Made by a program: the position numbers and the translations under genes | NCBI GenBank assembly: GCA_003476885.1 | Contig: DMUR01000097.1 | Span: 1-8,858, forward strand | Origin: Chloroflexota bacterium | GTDB taxonomy: Bacteria; Chloroflexota; Limnocylindria; Limnocylindrales; Limnocylindraceae | Reading direction: 5' to 3' | Length of the DNA: 8,858 nt | Notes under the pieces: generated by a model | What the model was told of the DNA's origin: nothing | What the model saw: the letters and a program-made list of their open reading frames with translations, nothing else | The model's database searches: none | In this document: one piece after another, positions 1 to 6,795 of the stretch | How the letters are laid out: each line of letters opens with the position of its first letter | Position numbering within the stretch: position 1 is the stretch's first letter

Positions 1-48
1 GTTTGACAATTCGCGGCGTCAGTAAATACGAACTTAGCGTCAGCTAAT

Positions 49-70
49 TTTTACGCGTCTCCGCGTTAAA
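49..70 (-). terminator. Small hairpin downstream of tyrS, possible weak terminator
   Basis: A perfect 5-bp stem, ACGCG at 53-57 pairing with CGCGT at 62-66, closes a four-base loop that reads GAGA (a GNRA-type tetraloop) on the tyrS strand. After one mismatch (52/67), three A-T pairs extend it to 49-70. It begins 5 bases after the tyrS stop codon, so its position suits a transcript end or 3' stability element. Neither strand has a proper T-tract after the stem: on the tyrS strand it is followed by AATTAGC. It is therefore not a canonical intrinsic terminator. The rest of 1-75 is AT-richer than the genes (about 43% GC) and contains a direct repeat GCGTCAG at 16-22 and 37-43. I see no gene there. 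Confidence 0.25.
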
Positions 71-75
71 CAAAA

Positions 76-1347
76 TCAGCCTTTGACGTCTACGAGGTGA
101 TAACTCGTCTTGCCTTTGCGCAGCAACATCCATCGATTGTGCAGCAAGGCGATTTGAGACAAATTCGTTTGGTCATCAACTTGCTCGCCATTTGCTCGCA
201 CACTGCGTTGGGTCAGCAACCGTCGCGCTTCACTGTTAGAAGACGCAAGTTTGGTTTCAACCAACACTGCAACGGCATCGCCAAGGGCGGCCACGCCCAT
301 TTGTGTGACGGCAACTTCGCTGGCAATCAAGTGCAATGTTGCCGGTGTCGCCGACATTGGATTTGCGCCAAACAAAACAGCTGCAGCCTCTTCGGCTGCC
401 TCTGCTGCTTCTTGCCCATGAACTAGAGCTGTTAATTCGCGCGCCAAACTTCGCTGGCCGATTCGTGCTTCAGGGCTGCGTTTTTGCTCGGCGACGATTT
501 CTTTGATCACTTCAATCGGATGCAACGAGAACTGCAGCAGCATTTTCTCGATATCGGCGTCGGCAATTTGCACAAAATACTGACGAAATTGATACGGCGA
601 AGTGCGACGAGCATCAAGCCAAATTGCACCGTCAGCAGTTTTGCCAAATTTTGTGCCGTCTGCTCTAGTTACAAGTGGCCACGTCAAACCAAATGCCGAA
701 CGACCGAGTTTCTTGCGAATTAAATCGATACCTGCAGTGATGTTTCCCCATTGGTCAGACCCACCCATCTGCATTTCGCAGTCATGATGCTCGGCAAGAT
801 GACGGAAGTCATTTGCCTGCAACAGCATGTAACTGAACTCTGTGAAGGAGAGGCCACCTTCGAGCCGACTCTTTACGGAGTCTTTGGCGAGCATGTAACT
901 GACGGTGAGGTGCTTCCCAGTGTCGCGAAGAAAGTCAATCATTCCGAGACCCCCGAGCCACTCAAGGTTGTCCAGCAGGAGTGCGCCTGATGCGCCAGAG
1001 AAGTCAAGGAGTCGAGCGAGCTGTGCGCCAATCGCGCCGCGATTCGCGTCCAGCGTGGCGCGATCAAGGAGATTCCGTTCTGCCGAACGACCAGACGGGT
1101 CGCCGATCATCCCCGTCCCGCCACCTACCAGCGCAATCGGGCGGCCGCCCGAAAGCTGCAGACGCCGCAATGCAAGGACGCCCATCAAGTGCCCCACATG
1201 GAGTGAATCGGCGCTCGGGTCAAAGCCAATGTAGGCGGCGATTGCCGGATCTTTCGCCACTCTTTCGTCCAGCCCAGCGCTCACCTCATGGATGAGACCG
1301 CGCTCGGAGAAGTCGGCAAGCAGATTGGAGCGATACGAAGCGACCAC
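76..1347 (-). CDS. tyrS: Tyrosyl-tRNA synthetase
   Basis: Cytoplasmic class I aminoacyl-tRNA synthetase that activates tyrosine with ATP and charges tRNA-Tyr. The 423-residue length is normal for the bacterial TyrRS family. The Rossmann-fold catalytic domain carries the HIGH-type motif HVGH (residues 50-53), the tyrosine-site region around YMLLQANDF (173-181), GGSDQWGN (195-202) and the KMSKS-type loop KFGKT (233-237). A helical anticodon-binding region follows. An S4-like RNA-binding domain (about 355-421, with SNSEARRLLTQRSVRANG) ends the protein, so it is complete. The start is GTG at 1345-1347, the only good start before the conserved SNLLxxxxxRGLI segment. A candidate -10 (TAGCAT) ends 6 bases before it, so the mRNA may be leaderless; GAAGG further upstream is a distant alternative ribosome site. 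It diverges from the PBP gene. One oddity is composition: 1021-1200 is 67% GC but 481-720 only 47%, which suggests a mosaic gene or a contig join. Confidence 0.96.
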   Translation of the reverse strand: MVASYRSNLLADFSERGLIHEVSAGLDERVAKDPAIAAYIGFDPSADSLHVGHLMGVLALRRLQLSGGRPIALVGGGTGMIGDPSGRSAERNLLDRATLDANRGAIGAQLARLLDFSGASGALLLDNLEWLGGLGMIDFLRDTGKHLTVSYMLAKDSVKSRLEGGLSFTEFSYMLLQANDFRHLAEHHDCEMQMGGSDQWGNITAGIDLIRKKLGRSAFGLTWPLVTRADGTKFGKTADGAIWLDARRTSPYQFRQYFVQIADADIEKMLLQFSLHPIEVIKEIVAEQKRSPEARIGQRSLARELTALVHGQEAAEAAEEAAAVLFGANPMSATPATLHLIASEVAVTQMGVAALGDAVAVLVETKLASSNSEARRLLTQRSVRANGEQVDDQTNLSQIALLHNRWMLLRKGKTSYHLVDVKG

Positions 1348-1352
1348 GACCC

Positions 1353-1359
1353 TATGCTA
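1353..1359. promoter_or_regulatory. Overlapping divergent -10 elements for tyrS and the PBP gene
   Basis: Only 23 bases separate the tyrS start (1347) from the first PBP start (1371). On the plus strand TATGCT lies at 1353-1358. On the minus strand TAGCAT lies at 1359-1354. Both fit the TAnnnT pattern of sigma-70-type -10 elements. The minus-strand copy ends 6 bases before the tyrS GTG, the spacing usual for leaderless transcripts. The plus-strand copy lies 12 bases before ATG 1371 and 18 before ATG 1377. I see no convincing -35 hexamer for either direction, so this is a suggestion from position and the -10 pattern only. Confidence 0.3.
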
Positions 1360-1364
1360 CCTTC

Positions 1365-1370
1365 AGAGGG
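1365..1370 (+). promoter_or_regulatory. Ribosome binding site favouring the ATG at 1377
   Basis: AGAGGG directly abuts ATG 1371, which is too close for that codon. It sits 6 bases before the in-frame ATG at 1377, which is ideal Shine-Dalgarno spacing. The biological start of the PBP is therefore more likely the third codon of the longer reading frame. Confidence 0.5.
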
Positions 1371-1682
1371 ATGAGCATGGCTGGTTCGAACCGCCCTGAA
1401 GGTGCCGGACGGGCGCGACGCCGTAACGGCGGCCTCGCCGTCCTCCTCCCGCTCGCCCTCTTGGCCATCAGTCTCTTCATCGCCACCATTGCCTACTTTG
1501 GCATCACCCGCGTCTACGATCGGGTCCTTGCCGACCTGCCAGATCCGCGTGATTTGGACTCAATCGTGCTCGGCGAAAACTCTGGCGTCTTCGACCGCAC
1601 TGGAGGCGTGAAGCTCGCCGACTTCGGTACCGATCTCCGCGAAACGATCCCCTTTCGAAGCGATTCCGGCGCGCGTGATTGA
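1371..1682 (+). CDS. Class A penicillin-binding protein, N-terminal part (frame interrupted)
   Basis: This frame encodes the start of the bifunctional peptidoglycan synthase that continues at 1675 in the next frame. It has a short basic cytoplasmic tail (about residues 1-19, with RARRR), then one hydrophobic signal-anchor helix (about 20-45, rich in Leu, Ala and Ile). The stretch after it, ending in ADFGTDLRETIPF, is typical of the lead-in to a GT51 glycosyltransferase domain. The last residues before the TGA at 1680-1682 (RSDSGARD) do not fit the family. If one base is skipped near 1653-1656 the text becomes IPFEAIPARVIDTT and joins smoothly to the downstream frame. On its own, this 103-residue product would be an anchor with no catalytic site. 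ATG 1377 is probably the true start, because AGAGGG is well spaced from it. Whether the break is an error, a mutation or programmed recoding cannot be settled here. Confidence 0.7.
   Translation: MSMAGSNRPEGAGRARRRNGGLAVLLPLALLAISLFIATIAYFGITRVYDRVLADLPDPRDLDSIVLGENSGVFDRTGGVKLADFGTDLRETIPFRSDSGARD
1647..1657 (+). other. Apparent +1 frame change inside the PBP gene
   Basis: In the upstream frame the codons are ATC CCC TTT CGA; the downstream frame reads TTC GAA from 1654. The downstream frame has a stop at 1609-1611 and the upstream frame stops at 1680-1682, so the switch must occur between 1612 and 1682. Family-like sequence is restored exactly when one base of the CCCC (1649-1652) or TTT (1653-1655) run is skipped. 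The two homopolymers make a sequencing or assembly indel plausible. TTT followed by C with CGA as the next codon would also allow tRNA-Phe to slip +1 onto TTC. I see no upstream Shine-Dalgarno-like stimulator or stop codon in the A site, unlike prfB. Confidence 0.75.
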
Positions 1683-3915
1683 CACCACCACGGTGATTGA
1701 AGACAAGACATTCTGGCAAAACTCTGGGTTTGACCCGCTCGGATTCATTGCAGCCGCACTGGACACGCTCGGCGGTTCCGGGCGCGGCGGCTCCACGATC
1801 ACCCAGCAGCTGGTGCGCGCCATCCTCCTTCCTGAAACTGCCTTCCAAGGGAGTGTTTACGAACGCAAGGTCAAGGAGATCATCCAGGCGATCCGTCTCA
1901 CCAAGGAGTTCCCGGAGCGCGCAGGGAAGGAACAGATCCTTACCGCATACATGAATAACAACTACTACGGGTCACGCGCATACGGGATCCAGGCGGCGGC
2001 CGTTGAGTACTTTGGAATCAGCGACCTTACGCTCCTCACCCTTGGCCAGGCGGCGCTCCTTGCCGCCATCCCCCAAGCGCCGAGTGAGTACGACTTGCGC
2101 AGCGTGGCGGTACGCAATGTGAACGGCATCCTCGAGGTGCCTCTTGACGCTCCCGTTGCGCTCCGCCGAAACACGGTGCTGAACCTCTTGCGGGACGCAC
2201 GCAACGACGGAATCCCGCTCGAGGACCCAAACGTGACGGATGAAGCGATTGATGCAGCGCTCACCGAGTCAATCACCCTGATTGAGGCGCCGCTACGAAA
2301 GGTTCGCGCCCCTCACTTCATCAACATTGTGCGCGAAGCGGCGGCGGGGATCGTCTGCCCAGATGATCCCGCCGTTTGTACCAAGCTCGATACCGATGGC
2401 TACAAGATAACGACCACCCTCGACTGGAGCATGCAGCAGAGCGCCGACAAGTGGGCGGCGGCCGTCCTCTCAGCGGACATCGTGGACTACAAGCCGTACC
2501 TAAGGAGCCTCGGGATTCCAAAGCCAACCGACTGGCTTAAGAAGATCCGCGGGTCAAACATTCACAACGCGGCAATCGCAACCATGGATGCGCGCACGGG
2601 CGACATCCTCGCCTACACCGGCTCGGCAAACTACTACGCCGAATCCACGTCGCCAGCCTTCCAGCCGCAGTTCGACGTCCTTAGAGCGTATCGGCAGCCC
2701 GGTTCCGCGATCAAGCCGATCATCTATGGCTATGCGCTTCAAGAGCGCGCAATCACGCCAGCGACCCTGTTTATGGATGTTCCCGTTGACTTCGGCCAAG
2801 GGTGGACGCCAGGCGAGTGGGACAACCTGGAGCGTGGTCCCGTTCGCATGCGCCATGCGCTGCAGGGATCGCTGAACATTCCAGCGGTCAAGACGGCGCT
2901 CCGCGCAGGAGCTGATCGTATCTGGAACGACATGCGTAATGGGGTGTTTAGATTCCTTGGGAACGACAACTACGCGGGTGCGTCCATTGCGATCGGTACC
3001 CTTGAGTCCCGCTACGTTGATGTGCTCTCCGCATATAGCGCACTCGCGAGCAAAGGTGATGCGGTGCCGAGGCGCTACGTGCTGCGCATTGAGGACCGCA
3101 ACGGAGAGCTGATCTGGAAGGCGTCGAGCCCAGAGAGTGAGCGCCGCAGCGTGATGGAGCCCGCAGTGGCAGAGATTGTCACTGACATCATCGCCGCAAA
3201 CACTGACCCATCACAAAATCCTGTGTGGGCCTCGCGTCGACTCATCGCCGAAAACGGCAAGCGCCGACCTGCAACGATGAAGACAGGGACAACGGATCAG
3301 GCGAAAGATCTCGCCGCCTTCGGCTACCTTGCGGCACCATCGGACCCGAGCGCGCAACACCTTGTCACCGGGGTGTGGACGGGTAACTCTGACGCGTCGC
3401 CAACGACGGTTCTTTCGCTCTCGGCGGCGGGCGGTCTCTGGCAGTCGTACTTCACAGAGATCTCACGCAGCCTACCGATCGCTCAATTCCCAGAACCGGA
3501 AGGGGTCGAGAAGATCGTCATTGACGCTCATACGGGTGAACTCCCTGGCCCATGCACCACGATGACGATTGAGGAGTACTTCCTCCCAGGAACCGCTCCA
3601 ACAACCGCGTGCAGCAGCTACCGCACGTTGGCGATTGACCAGGCAACCGGCCTCCTCTGGGATAGCGGATGTTCTGGACCGCAGATCAACAAGGAGTTTA
3701 TGGATCTCAGCCTCCTTGAGAGCGAGTGGCCGACCTGGCAAGCTGCAAACATTGAGTGGGCCGAACGTGCGCGACAGGGAATCAACGTTGAAGGCGGCGC
3801 AAAACTCGGGAAGACAACCTACTTCTACGAGTCATATTGGCGGCCGCTCGGCAACACGTGGGGCGGCGAGATTGCCCCAACGCGCTCGTGCCTCTCCCCT
3901 CTTCCGCTCCCCTAA
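1675..3915 (+). CDS. Class A penicillin-binding protein (GT51 plus transpeptidase), main part
   Basis: Membrane-anchored peptidoglycan synthase that polymerises lipid II and cross-links stem peptides outside the cytoplasmic membrane. This 746-residue frame carries all catalytic motifs. The GT51 domain (about 7-170) has the ED motif IEDKTFW with the likely catalytic Glu9, GGSTITQQ, RKVKEIIQAIRLTKEF and EQILTAYMNNNYYG. The transpeptidase domain has SAIK with nucleophile Ser344, SLN at 399-401 and KTGTT from 536. A C-terminal extension of about 130 residues ends in PLPLP. Rejoined to the upstream frame it would be about 847 residues, normal for PBP1A/1C-type enzymes. A GTG at 1675 could start this frame by restart over the upstream TGA, but the product would lack its membrane anchor, so I take it as a continuation. 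Its only six cysteines (228, 235, 627, 646, 666, 739) are all predicted to be extracytoplasmic. The TAA overlaps the convergent mutS2 stop. No subtype symbol is assigned. Confidence 0.93.
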   Translation: MIDTTTVIEDKTFWQNSGFDPLGFIAAALDTLGGSGRGGSTITQQLVRAILLPETAFQGSVYERKVKEIIQAIRLTKEFPERAGKEQILTAYMNNNYYGSRAYGIQAAAVEYFGISDLTLLTLGQAALLAAIPQAPSEYDLRSVAVRNVNGILEVPLDAPVALRRNTVLNLLRDARNDGIPLEDPNVTDEAIDAALTESITLIEAPLRKVRAPHFINIVREAAAGIVCPDDPAVCTKLDTDGYKITTTLDWSMQQSADKWAAAVLSADIVDYKPYLRSLGIPKPTDWLKKIRGSNIHNAAIATMDARTGDILAYTGSANYYAESTSPAFQPQFDVLRAYRQPGSAIKPIIYGYALQERAITPATLFMDVPVDFGQGWTPGEWDNLERGPVRMRHALQGSLNIPAVKTALRAGADRIWNDMRNGVFRFLGNDNYAGASIAIGTLESRYVDVLSAYSALASKGDAVPRRYVLRIEDRNGELIWKASSPESERRSVMEPAVAEIVTDIIAANTDPSQNPVWASRRLIAENGKRRPATMKTGTTDQAKDLAAFGYLAAPSDPSAQHLVTGVWTGNSDASPTTVLSLSAAGGLWQSYFTEISRSLPIAQFPEPEGVEKIVIDAHTGELPGPCTTMTIEEYFLPGTAPTTACSSYRTLAIDQATGLLWDSGCSGPQINKEFMDLSLLESEWPTWQAANIEWAERARQGINVEGGAKLGKTTYFYESYWRPLGNTWGGEIAPTRSCLSPLPLP

Positions 3916-6239
3916 AGAAGGGCGATCGTCACTCCATCCCGACCAGGCGCATCAGCATCTCGCACCTCACGAACCTCGGGCAACTCCCTCAGGCGTCGTC
4001 GCACCGCATCTCGCAGAGCGCCTGTGCCCACACCATGAATGATCTCGAGACGTTCGCCACCGGAGAGGAGTACCGCGTCAATCCTTGACTCCAGTGCAGC
4101 GAGGGCATCTTCAACCCGCGCACCACGCAGATCGAGCCGCGCCGTCGCATCAGCGGAGGCCTGCGGTCGAACCACAGCTGCTGGGCGCGGCGCCGCCTTG
4201 CCAAGGAGCGCTGCGATCTCACGCTCTTCAACGGTGATGCGCATCCCACCGAGTGCAATGAGCAGCCTCCCTGCGCTCAGGCGCTCCACCACTTCGCCGC
4301 GCGCGCCACTCTGAAGTCGCACGTCGTCGCCAGCCTGTACGGCTTCAACTCCGCGTTCTACTGGAAGACCATCACCAGCGGGATCAGTACGAGATGCCAG
4401 CGCCTCCGTGAGGGCCGCCTCTGCATCACGCACGGCAGGAGTGAGCGCTCCATCGCTGAGCGCGGTGCGCAGTCGTTCAACCTGCGCGAGCAGTTGCTCA
4501 GCTGACTCCTTCGCATCTACGCTCGCGCGCTGACGAGCGTCGCGCAACTCGTCCTCTGCGCTCTTCCGGATCGCCACCGCTTGCTGGAGCGAATCATCCG
4601 CACGTTGCTGGAGCGCTTCAGCAACTCGCTGCGCCTCGCGTGCAGCCTCGCGTGCCATTGCGGCAGCAGTGAGCGACGCGTCAAGGGCAACCCCCTGATC
4701 GCTCCGCCGCGCCTGCCCTGCCTCCAGCAGGTGGGCGGGAAGGCCGAGACGTTCGGCAATCGCAAATGCCTGCGAGCCGCCTGGGGTGCCAACGACGAGT
4801 CGGTACGTTGGCCGCAGCGTTGCGAGATCAAATTCAACGGCGCCGTTGACAACTCCTTCCGTGACATGCGCGTACTGTTTCAACTCCGCATAGTGGCTCG
4901 TTGCCAAGAGGCGCGTCCCACGACGTCGAAAGTCGTCAATGATTGCCGCAGCTAGCGCCGCCCCTTCCGCGGGATCGGTACCCGCTCCCGCTTCATCAAG
5001 AAGAATCAGATCGCCCGCCTCTGCGGCTCGATGGATGCGCAAGATCGAGGTCAGGTGTCCCGAGAAGGTGGAGAGGCTTTGCGCGATTGACTGGTCGTCA
5101 CCAATATCTGCCCAGAGACCGCCCGTAGGCGGGATCCCCGAGCCGGCATCGGCGGGGATTGGGAGGCCAGCGTGGTGCGCTGCGATAAGCAGGCCAACGG
5201 TTTTGAGTGCGACCGTCTTCCCTCCCGTGTTTGGCCCAGTGATGAGGAGTACGCGCTGGCTGTCACTGAGTTCAAGGTCAATGGGAACCACTCCGCCGAG
5301 CAGGAGCGGATGACGCGCACGGAGAAGCGTGAGGTGGTCATCGGCTCGCGTTGCTGCAAAGTTCCAATCAGCCTCTGCCGCAACATCAGCCGTTGCTCGG
5401 GCAAGATCAATGTCGGCTAGGAGCGCAACCGTTCCGCGCAGTGGTGCAGTCTCTCCGCCTACAAGCGCGCTCAAGGTGGCGAGGATCCGCGCCTCCTCCC
5501 CCTGCACAGCCGCCTCAGCCTCACGCGCAGCGTTCCCAAGTTCAACGACCTCAAGCGGCTCGATCCAAATCGTTTGACCCGTCGCACTCGTATCGTGGAC
5601 GATCCCCGGAACCTTTGACTTTGCCTCCGCACGGACTGGGAGCACGTACCGCCCGTTGCGAAGGGTGACAATTGGCTCCTGCAGATGTGGGCTGTACGCC
5701 TTCGCATGGGCAAGCCCTTCGAGTCGTGTCCGTAGCCGCTCAAGTGCGCCGCGATGATTAGCCCGAAGACCTCCCAGAAGCGGAGACGCAGTGTCTGCGA
5801 GCGTCCCATCAGAGAGGATCGCCCGCTCAAGTTGCCCGCGCAGCGTCCTGCTCAGGGTGATCTCATCGGCGACTCGCACTAGCGCTGGCCCGCCGTTTGC
5901 CAGTTCTCCTTTCAGCCGTTCTGCCACCCGAAGCGTTTCGGCAACTGCGAAGAGCGCGCCGCCGTCAAGGACGCCCCCCTTCTCCGCGCGATCGAGCGCG
6001 GGACGAAGATCCGCGGCACCACCCACGTGTGGATCCGCACCACGTTGACGAAGCGCCGTAATTTCCTGCGTCAGCTCGCGCCGACGCGCTGCGATCGGAT
6101 CGCCGAGCGCGGGGCGCGTGGCAAGGGCACGTTCCCGAGAAGGGGCGAAGGCGCACTTCACCGCGATCAACGAGAGGAGCGCACTCCACTCCAAGCGCTG
6201 GAGAGAGCGCTCGTCATACGGCGGTCGCGTTGCTCTCAT
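3912..6239 (-). CDS. mutS2: Endonuclease MutS2 (ATPase with C-terminal Smr domain)
   Basis: MutS-family ATPase without the mismatch-recognition domain. Family members bind branched DNA and suppress recombination, and in Bacillus act on collided ribosomes. At 775 residues it is close to the usual 780. After the N-terminal core and clamp region come Walker A GPNTGGKT (335-342), an ABC-type signature around STFSGH (390-395), Walker B ILLDE (412-416) and the TSHY switch (447-450). An Ala/Glu/Arg-rich predicted coiled coil (about 518-615) and a KOW-like beta segment (about 636-676) follow. A complete Smr domain (about 700-775) has LDLRG (702-706) and HGVGTGALR (735-743). I chose ATG 6239 because the family starts with a short lead into the conserved LQRLEW segment, and AGGGG lies 4 bases upstream, overlapping the cvpA TAG. 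The frame is open to an ATG at 6374, but that adds an Arg/Cys-rich, non-family tail lying inside cvpA. Last gene of the pheT-cvpA-mutS2 operon. Confidence 0.95.
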   Translation of the reverse strand: MRATRPPYDERSLQRLEWSALLSLIAVKCAFAPSRERALATRPALGDPIAARRRELTQEITALRQRGADPHVGGAADLRPALDRAEKGGVLDGGALFAVAETLRVAERLKGELANGGPALVRVADEITLSRTLRGQLERAILSDGTLADTASPLLGGLRANHRGALERLRTRLEGLAHAKAYSPHLQEPIVTLRNGRYVLPVRAEAKSKVPGIVHDTSATGQTIWIEPLEVVELGNAAREAEAAVQGEEARILATLSALVGGETAPLRGTVALLADIDLARATADVAAEADWNFAATRADDHLTLLRARHPLLLGGVVPIDLELSDSQRVLLITGPNTGGKTVALKTVGLLIAAHHAGLPIPADAGSGIPPTGGLWADIGDDQSIAQSLSTFSGHLTSILRIHRAAEAGDLILLDEAGAGTDPAEGAALAAAIIDDFRRRGTRLLATSHYAELKQYAHVTEGVVNGAVEFDLATLRPTYRLVVGTPGGSQAFAIAERLGLPAHLLEAGQARRSDQGVALDASLTAAAMAREAAREAQRVAEALQQRADDSLQQAVAIRKSAEDELRDARQRASVDAKESAEQLLAQVERLRTALSDGALTPAVRDAEAALTEALASRTDPAGDGLPVERGVEAVQAGDDVRLQSGARGEVVERLSAGRLLIALGGMRITVEEREIAALLGKAAPRPAAVVRPQASADATARLDLRGARVEDALAALESRIDAVLLSGGERLEIIHGVGTGALRDAVRRRLRELPEVREVRDADAPGRDGVTIALL

Positions 6240-6246
6240 CTCGCCC

Positions 6247-6795
6247 CTATGGGCGGAGGATCTGCTGCAACTCGCTCGGCAGCCCAGCACCGAGAAGCGA
6301 CCAGAGGAGCGGGTAGATCGTTTCGCGCAGCAGGCCCGCCGCCTGCGACCCCTGCGCAGCTTTCCCCGCCTCAACGATCAGATCTGGGAGGCCACTCACG
6401 CCCGCCAACGCACTCAGAAGAGCGAGAAGCACGCTGAAGATCAAGAGTCCCTGCAGAAGTCCGAGCGCCGCGCCAAGTGCGTCATCGAGGAGGCCAAGTT
6501 GAATGGTGCGCAAGACTCCACGAAGCAGATTTCCTAGAAGCCACGAGAGGAGGCCCAGAAAGATCCACGAAGCTCCGACCAAGATCAGGAGGCTCACTAA
6601 CACTTCATCCGCATCCGGAAGAACTTGTGAAACCACACTTGCAAGTGGTCCCCTCCCCTGTGCCGCAAGGAAAATTCCTGCGATTGCCGCAAGCGTTGAC
6701 ACGATCATTCGTGTCGCACCAGTACGCCATCCAGACCAGACAGCGATCACCATGCCGAAGAGGACGACCGCGTCAGCCGCCACCGTAAGGCTCAC
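6247..6795 (-). CDS. cvpA: CvpA family inner-membrane protein
   Basis: Small integral membrane protein of 182 residues, close to the usual CvpA length. Four hydrophobic segments are visible, at about 5-24, 29-46, 64-89 and 104-131. Family-like features are a Gly-rich turn after the first helix (WSGWRTGATR, 20-29) and the LLDDALGAALGLLQGLL segment at 102-118, matching the D..xG...G pattern leading into the last helix. The remaining C-terminal tail is probably soluble. CvpA was first noticed through colicin V production in E. coli, and its molecular role is still unclear. It starts with GTG (6793-6795), which overlaps the pheT TGA (6792-6794) as GTGA, and GAGG lies 4 bases upstream inside pheT, so translation is probably coupled to pheT. 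Seven bases separate its TAG from mutS2. The assignment rests on topology, motif and neighbourhood, as the family is weakly conserved. Confidence 0.85.
   Translation of the reverse strand: MSLTVAADAVVLFGMVIAVWSGWRTGATRMIVSTLAAIAGIFLAAQGRGPLASVVSQVLPDADEVLVSLLILVGASWIFLGLLSWLLGNLLRGVLRTIQLGLLDDALGAALGLLQGLLIFSVLLALLSALAGVSGLPDLIVEAGKAAQGSQAAGLLRETIYPLLWSLLGAGLPSELQQILRP

Noticed and set aside
3..28. Plus-strand promoter: TTGACA at 3-8 with TAAATA at 23-28
   Set aside because: The spacer is only 14 bases, and the first thing downstream is the antisense strand of tyrS, with no gene to drive.
97..1295. Several plus-strand open frames of 60-124 codons opposite tyrS
   Set aside because: They lie antisense to a clearly conserved gene, overlap one another, and their translations are Arg/Ser/Cys-rich with no recognisable domain.
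1371..3915. PBP as two independent genes in a coupled operon
   Set aside because: A restart at GTG 1675 is possible, but the first frame would be only a membrane anchor and the second an unanchored enzyme. One base skip restores a single family-length protein.
3569..4042. 157-codon plus-strand frame across the PBP/mutS2 junction
   Set aside because: It is out of frame with the PBP and antisense to the mutS2 Smr domain, and its Arg/Ser-rich composition is typical of shadow frames in GC-rich DNA.
6240..6374. Upstream ATG at 6374 as the mutS2 start (820 residues)
   Set aside because: The extra 45 residues are Arg/Cys-rich and unlike MutS2, lie wholly over cvpA, and ATG 6239 has a ribosome site and matches the family start.
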